Shown here piece by piece: positions 7,300 through 8,259 of a stretch of DNA of 8,259 nucleotides. Origin of the DNA: Chloroflexota bacterium (GTDB taxonomy: Bacteria; Chloroflexota; Dehalococcoidia; Lucifugimonadales; Lucifugimonadaceae). The stretch is from NCBI GenBank assembly GCA_013911545.1, contig JACETA010000032.1, forward strand, positions 1-8,259, in the 5' to 3' direction. The notes under the pieces were generated by a model, which searched no databases, was not told the origin of the DNA, and worked only from the letters and a program-made list of their open reading frames with translations. How positions within the stretch are numbered: position 1 is the first letter of the stretch; each line of letters starts with the position of its first letter. Made by a program: the position numbers and the translations under genes.

Positions 7300-8202
7300 T
7301 TATTCTACTTCAGTAATACCAGATGATTTAAGCGAATCTTTAATTAATTTTTTATCAATTTCACTTAAAGATTTTTGTGGTTTCCTTGGCTCTCCACCTG
7401 CAAATCCCAATAAATCTAGAGCATACTTTATTCCTGCGGCCCCCCTAGAAAGAATATTCCAGTCCAAGTCAACTAGATTATCATTTAATTTTTTTGCTTC
7501 AGTAAATTTTCCATTCAAACCAAGCTTAATGATGTTTCTACAAATTTTTGGGGCAATATTTCCTAACATGAAACAGCCACCATTTGCTCCTTCAAGTGAC
7601 ATTGCAGGCATTAAATTTGCATTGGGAATCCAGAATTGTTTAGATTGGTCAACATATTTTCTTGTCATCATTTCAAATCTAACTAGATGACTTGCAATGT
7701 AACCAAAAACATTATCGTGATCGCAAAATCTTCCAATTTGGTCTGGGTCAGCACCTTCAGTAGACATTGAAGAAGCAAATCCTCCAGGTGACATTTGGTG
7801 AATAATTAATACTGGTTTAGGAATGTCTTTAAGAACCTCATCGAAATATTTATCTATTGTCTCTCTTCTTCTAGGAATCCGAATTCTTATTAAATCTGCT
7901 CCCATCTCTACATATTTTTCTGATTCTTTTAAAGTCCCAGAAATTGAAGGATTATCGACTCCAGCAATTATAAGCTTTTTATTTTTTAAAACATTAGAAA
8001 CGGTTTTGAAAATATCTAATTTTTCATTATGGCTTAGAAGGCTTTCTTCGCCATTTTCAGTACCAAGCACAAAACCAGATAATTCTGAATTAATCCATTT
8101 TATTGAGTTATTTTCTACAGCTTCTAAATTGACTTCATCTTTTAAAGAAAAAGGTGTAGGCATTGGCGCAACTAATATTGGTCTTTCAGGTTCATTAATC
8201 AT
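7300..8202 (-). CDS. DapA/N-acetylneuraminate lyase superfamily protein lacking usual catalytic residues
   Basis: This 300-residue protein has the fold pattern and length of class I aldolases of the dihydrodipicolinate synthase family (TIM barrel plus C-terminal helices). Support comes from the N-terminal VAPMPTPFSLKDEVNLEAVENN, the GTENGEESLLSHNEK loop (47-61), EKYVEMGADLIRIRIP (95-110), GANGGCFMLGNIAPK (205-219), GKFTEAKKLND, and the end GIKYALDLLGFAGGEPRKP. By eye alignment to E. coli DapA, however, the key residues are changed. The GTTGE threonines become Glu/Asn (TENGE, 48-52), the PYY tyrosine motif becomes PRRR (110-113), the YNVPSRTG stretch becomes IHQMSPGG (124-131), and the Schiff-base lysine of GIKEATG is Ile169 in FGYIASH. 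It is therefore unlikely to make dihydrodipicolinate, and a different lyase-type reaction or a non-catalytic role is possible. The start ATG has AAGG 9 bases upstream. It appears to be the first gene of the visible cluster, one base ahead of prfB. Confidence 0.85.
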   Translation of the reverse strand: MINEPERPILVAPMPTPFSLKDEVNLEAVENNSIKWINSELSGFVLGTENGEESLLSHNEKLDIFKTVSNVLKNKKLIIAGVDNPSISGTLKESEKYVEMGADLIRIRIPRRRETIDKYFDEVLKDIPKPVLIIHQMSPGGFASSMSTEGADPDQIGRFCDHDNVFGYIASHLVRFEMMTRKYVDQSKQFWIPNANLMPAMSLEGANGGCFMLGNIAPKICRNIIKLGLNGKFTEAKKLNDNLVDLDWNILSRGAAGIKYALDLLGFAGGEPRKPQKSLSEIDKKLIKDSLKSSGITEVE

Positions 8203-8259
8203 ATTTATTAACCTTATATAATTTAATTAATTAAAATTTAGTATATCAAGTAAAAGGAA
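8203..8259 (-). promoter_or_regulatory. Leader upstream of the DapA-like gene with Shine-Dalgarno and 14-bp palindrome
   Basis: No gene is visible in these last 57 bases. On the transcribed strand AAGG (8215-8212) sits 9 bases before the ATG and is the best-placed Shine-Dalgarno in the window. A 14-bp perfect palindrome TTTAATTAATTAAA covers 8222-8235. A possible -35 TTGATA (8249-8244) with a poor -10 TTAAAT (8226-8221) at 17-base spacing would fall here, and TATACT (8245-8240) is an alternative -10 whose -35 would be beyond the window. All of these are weak calls in AT-rich sequence. Confidence 0.3.

Noticed and set aside
7823..8221. Plus-strand open frame of 132 codons
   Set aside because: It lies wholly antisense to the DapA-family gene, whose protein has clear family motifs; its own translation shows no recognisable domain and a composition typical of a shadow frame.
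8222..8235. 14-bp palindrome TTTAATTAATTAAA as an operator
   Set aside because: Made only of A and T in very AT-rich sequence, where a palindrome of this length somewhere in the window is expected by chance; kept only as a note in the leader entry.
1..8259. Mobile element, CRISPR, toxin-antitoxin, phage or defence system
   Set aside because: All sequence is accounted for by seven genes with metabolic, transport or translation roles. I saw no repeat array, transposase, integrase, tRNA or target-site duplication.

Overview
The window is AT-rich (about one third G+C by eye) and almost fully packed. Seven protein genes lie head to tail on the minus strand and leave no intergenic stretch longer than about 60 bases. 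I see no RNA gene, insertion sequence, CRISPR array or origin. The style is that of a compact, streamlined bacterial genome, perhaps a marine free-living one. The substrate-binding protein, the DapA-like protein and the PimA-like glycosyltransferase remind me of Chloroflexota of the SAR202/Dehalococcoidia type. An actinobacterial or other origin is not excluded, and this placement is inference from family resemblance only.

In order of transcription (high to low coordinate) the layout is as follows. (1) A dihydrodipicolinate synthase/N-acetylneuraminate lyase family protein (8202-7300) that appears to have lost the Schiff-base lysine and the other hallmark catalytic residues. (2) prfB, peptide chain release factor 2 (7298-6195), encoded in one uninterrupted frame. 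(3) A lipoprotein peptide-type ABC substrate-binding protein (6149-4476). (4, 5) Two DppB/DppC-type permeases (4463-3525 and 3535-2570) that overlap by 11 bases. (6) A gamma-glutamyltransferase-family Ntn-hydrolase with no signal peptide (2566-959). (7) A PimA-like GT4 glycosyltransferase (957 to the window edge), which lacks its C-terminal end here.

Junctions are extremely tight: 1 nt, 45 nt, 12 nt, an 11-nt overlap, 3 nt and 1 nt. Co-transcription is therefore likely, with the 45-nt gap before the substrate-binding protein as the only obvious internal place for a promoter. The central four genes read as an import-and-cleave unit. The lipoprotein captures an oligopeptide-like solute, the two permeases bring it in, and the cytoplasmic hydrolase could cut it. 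The two ATPase subunits that such a transporter needs are not in the window. A 9-bp perfect inverted repeat followed by a T-run sits between the substrate-binding protein and the first permease and contains the permease's TTG start codon, so it may hold down permease output.

The most unusual items are the DapA-family protein without recognisable catalytic residues, the hairpin on the TTG start, and the hydrolase that lacks some canonical gamma-glutamyl-binding motifs. Nothing here amounts to a clearly new multi-gene system.
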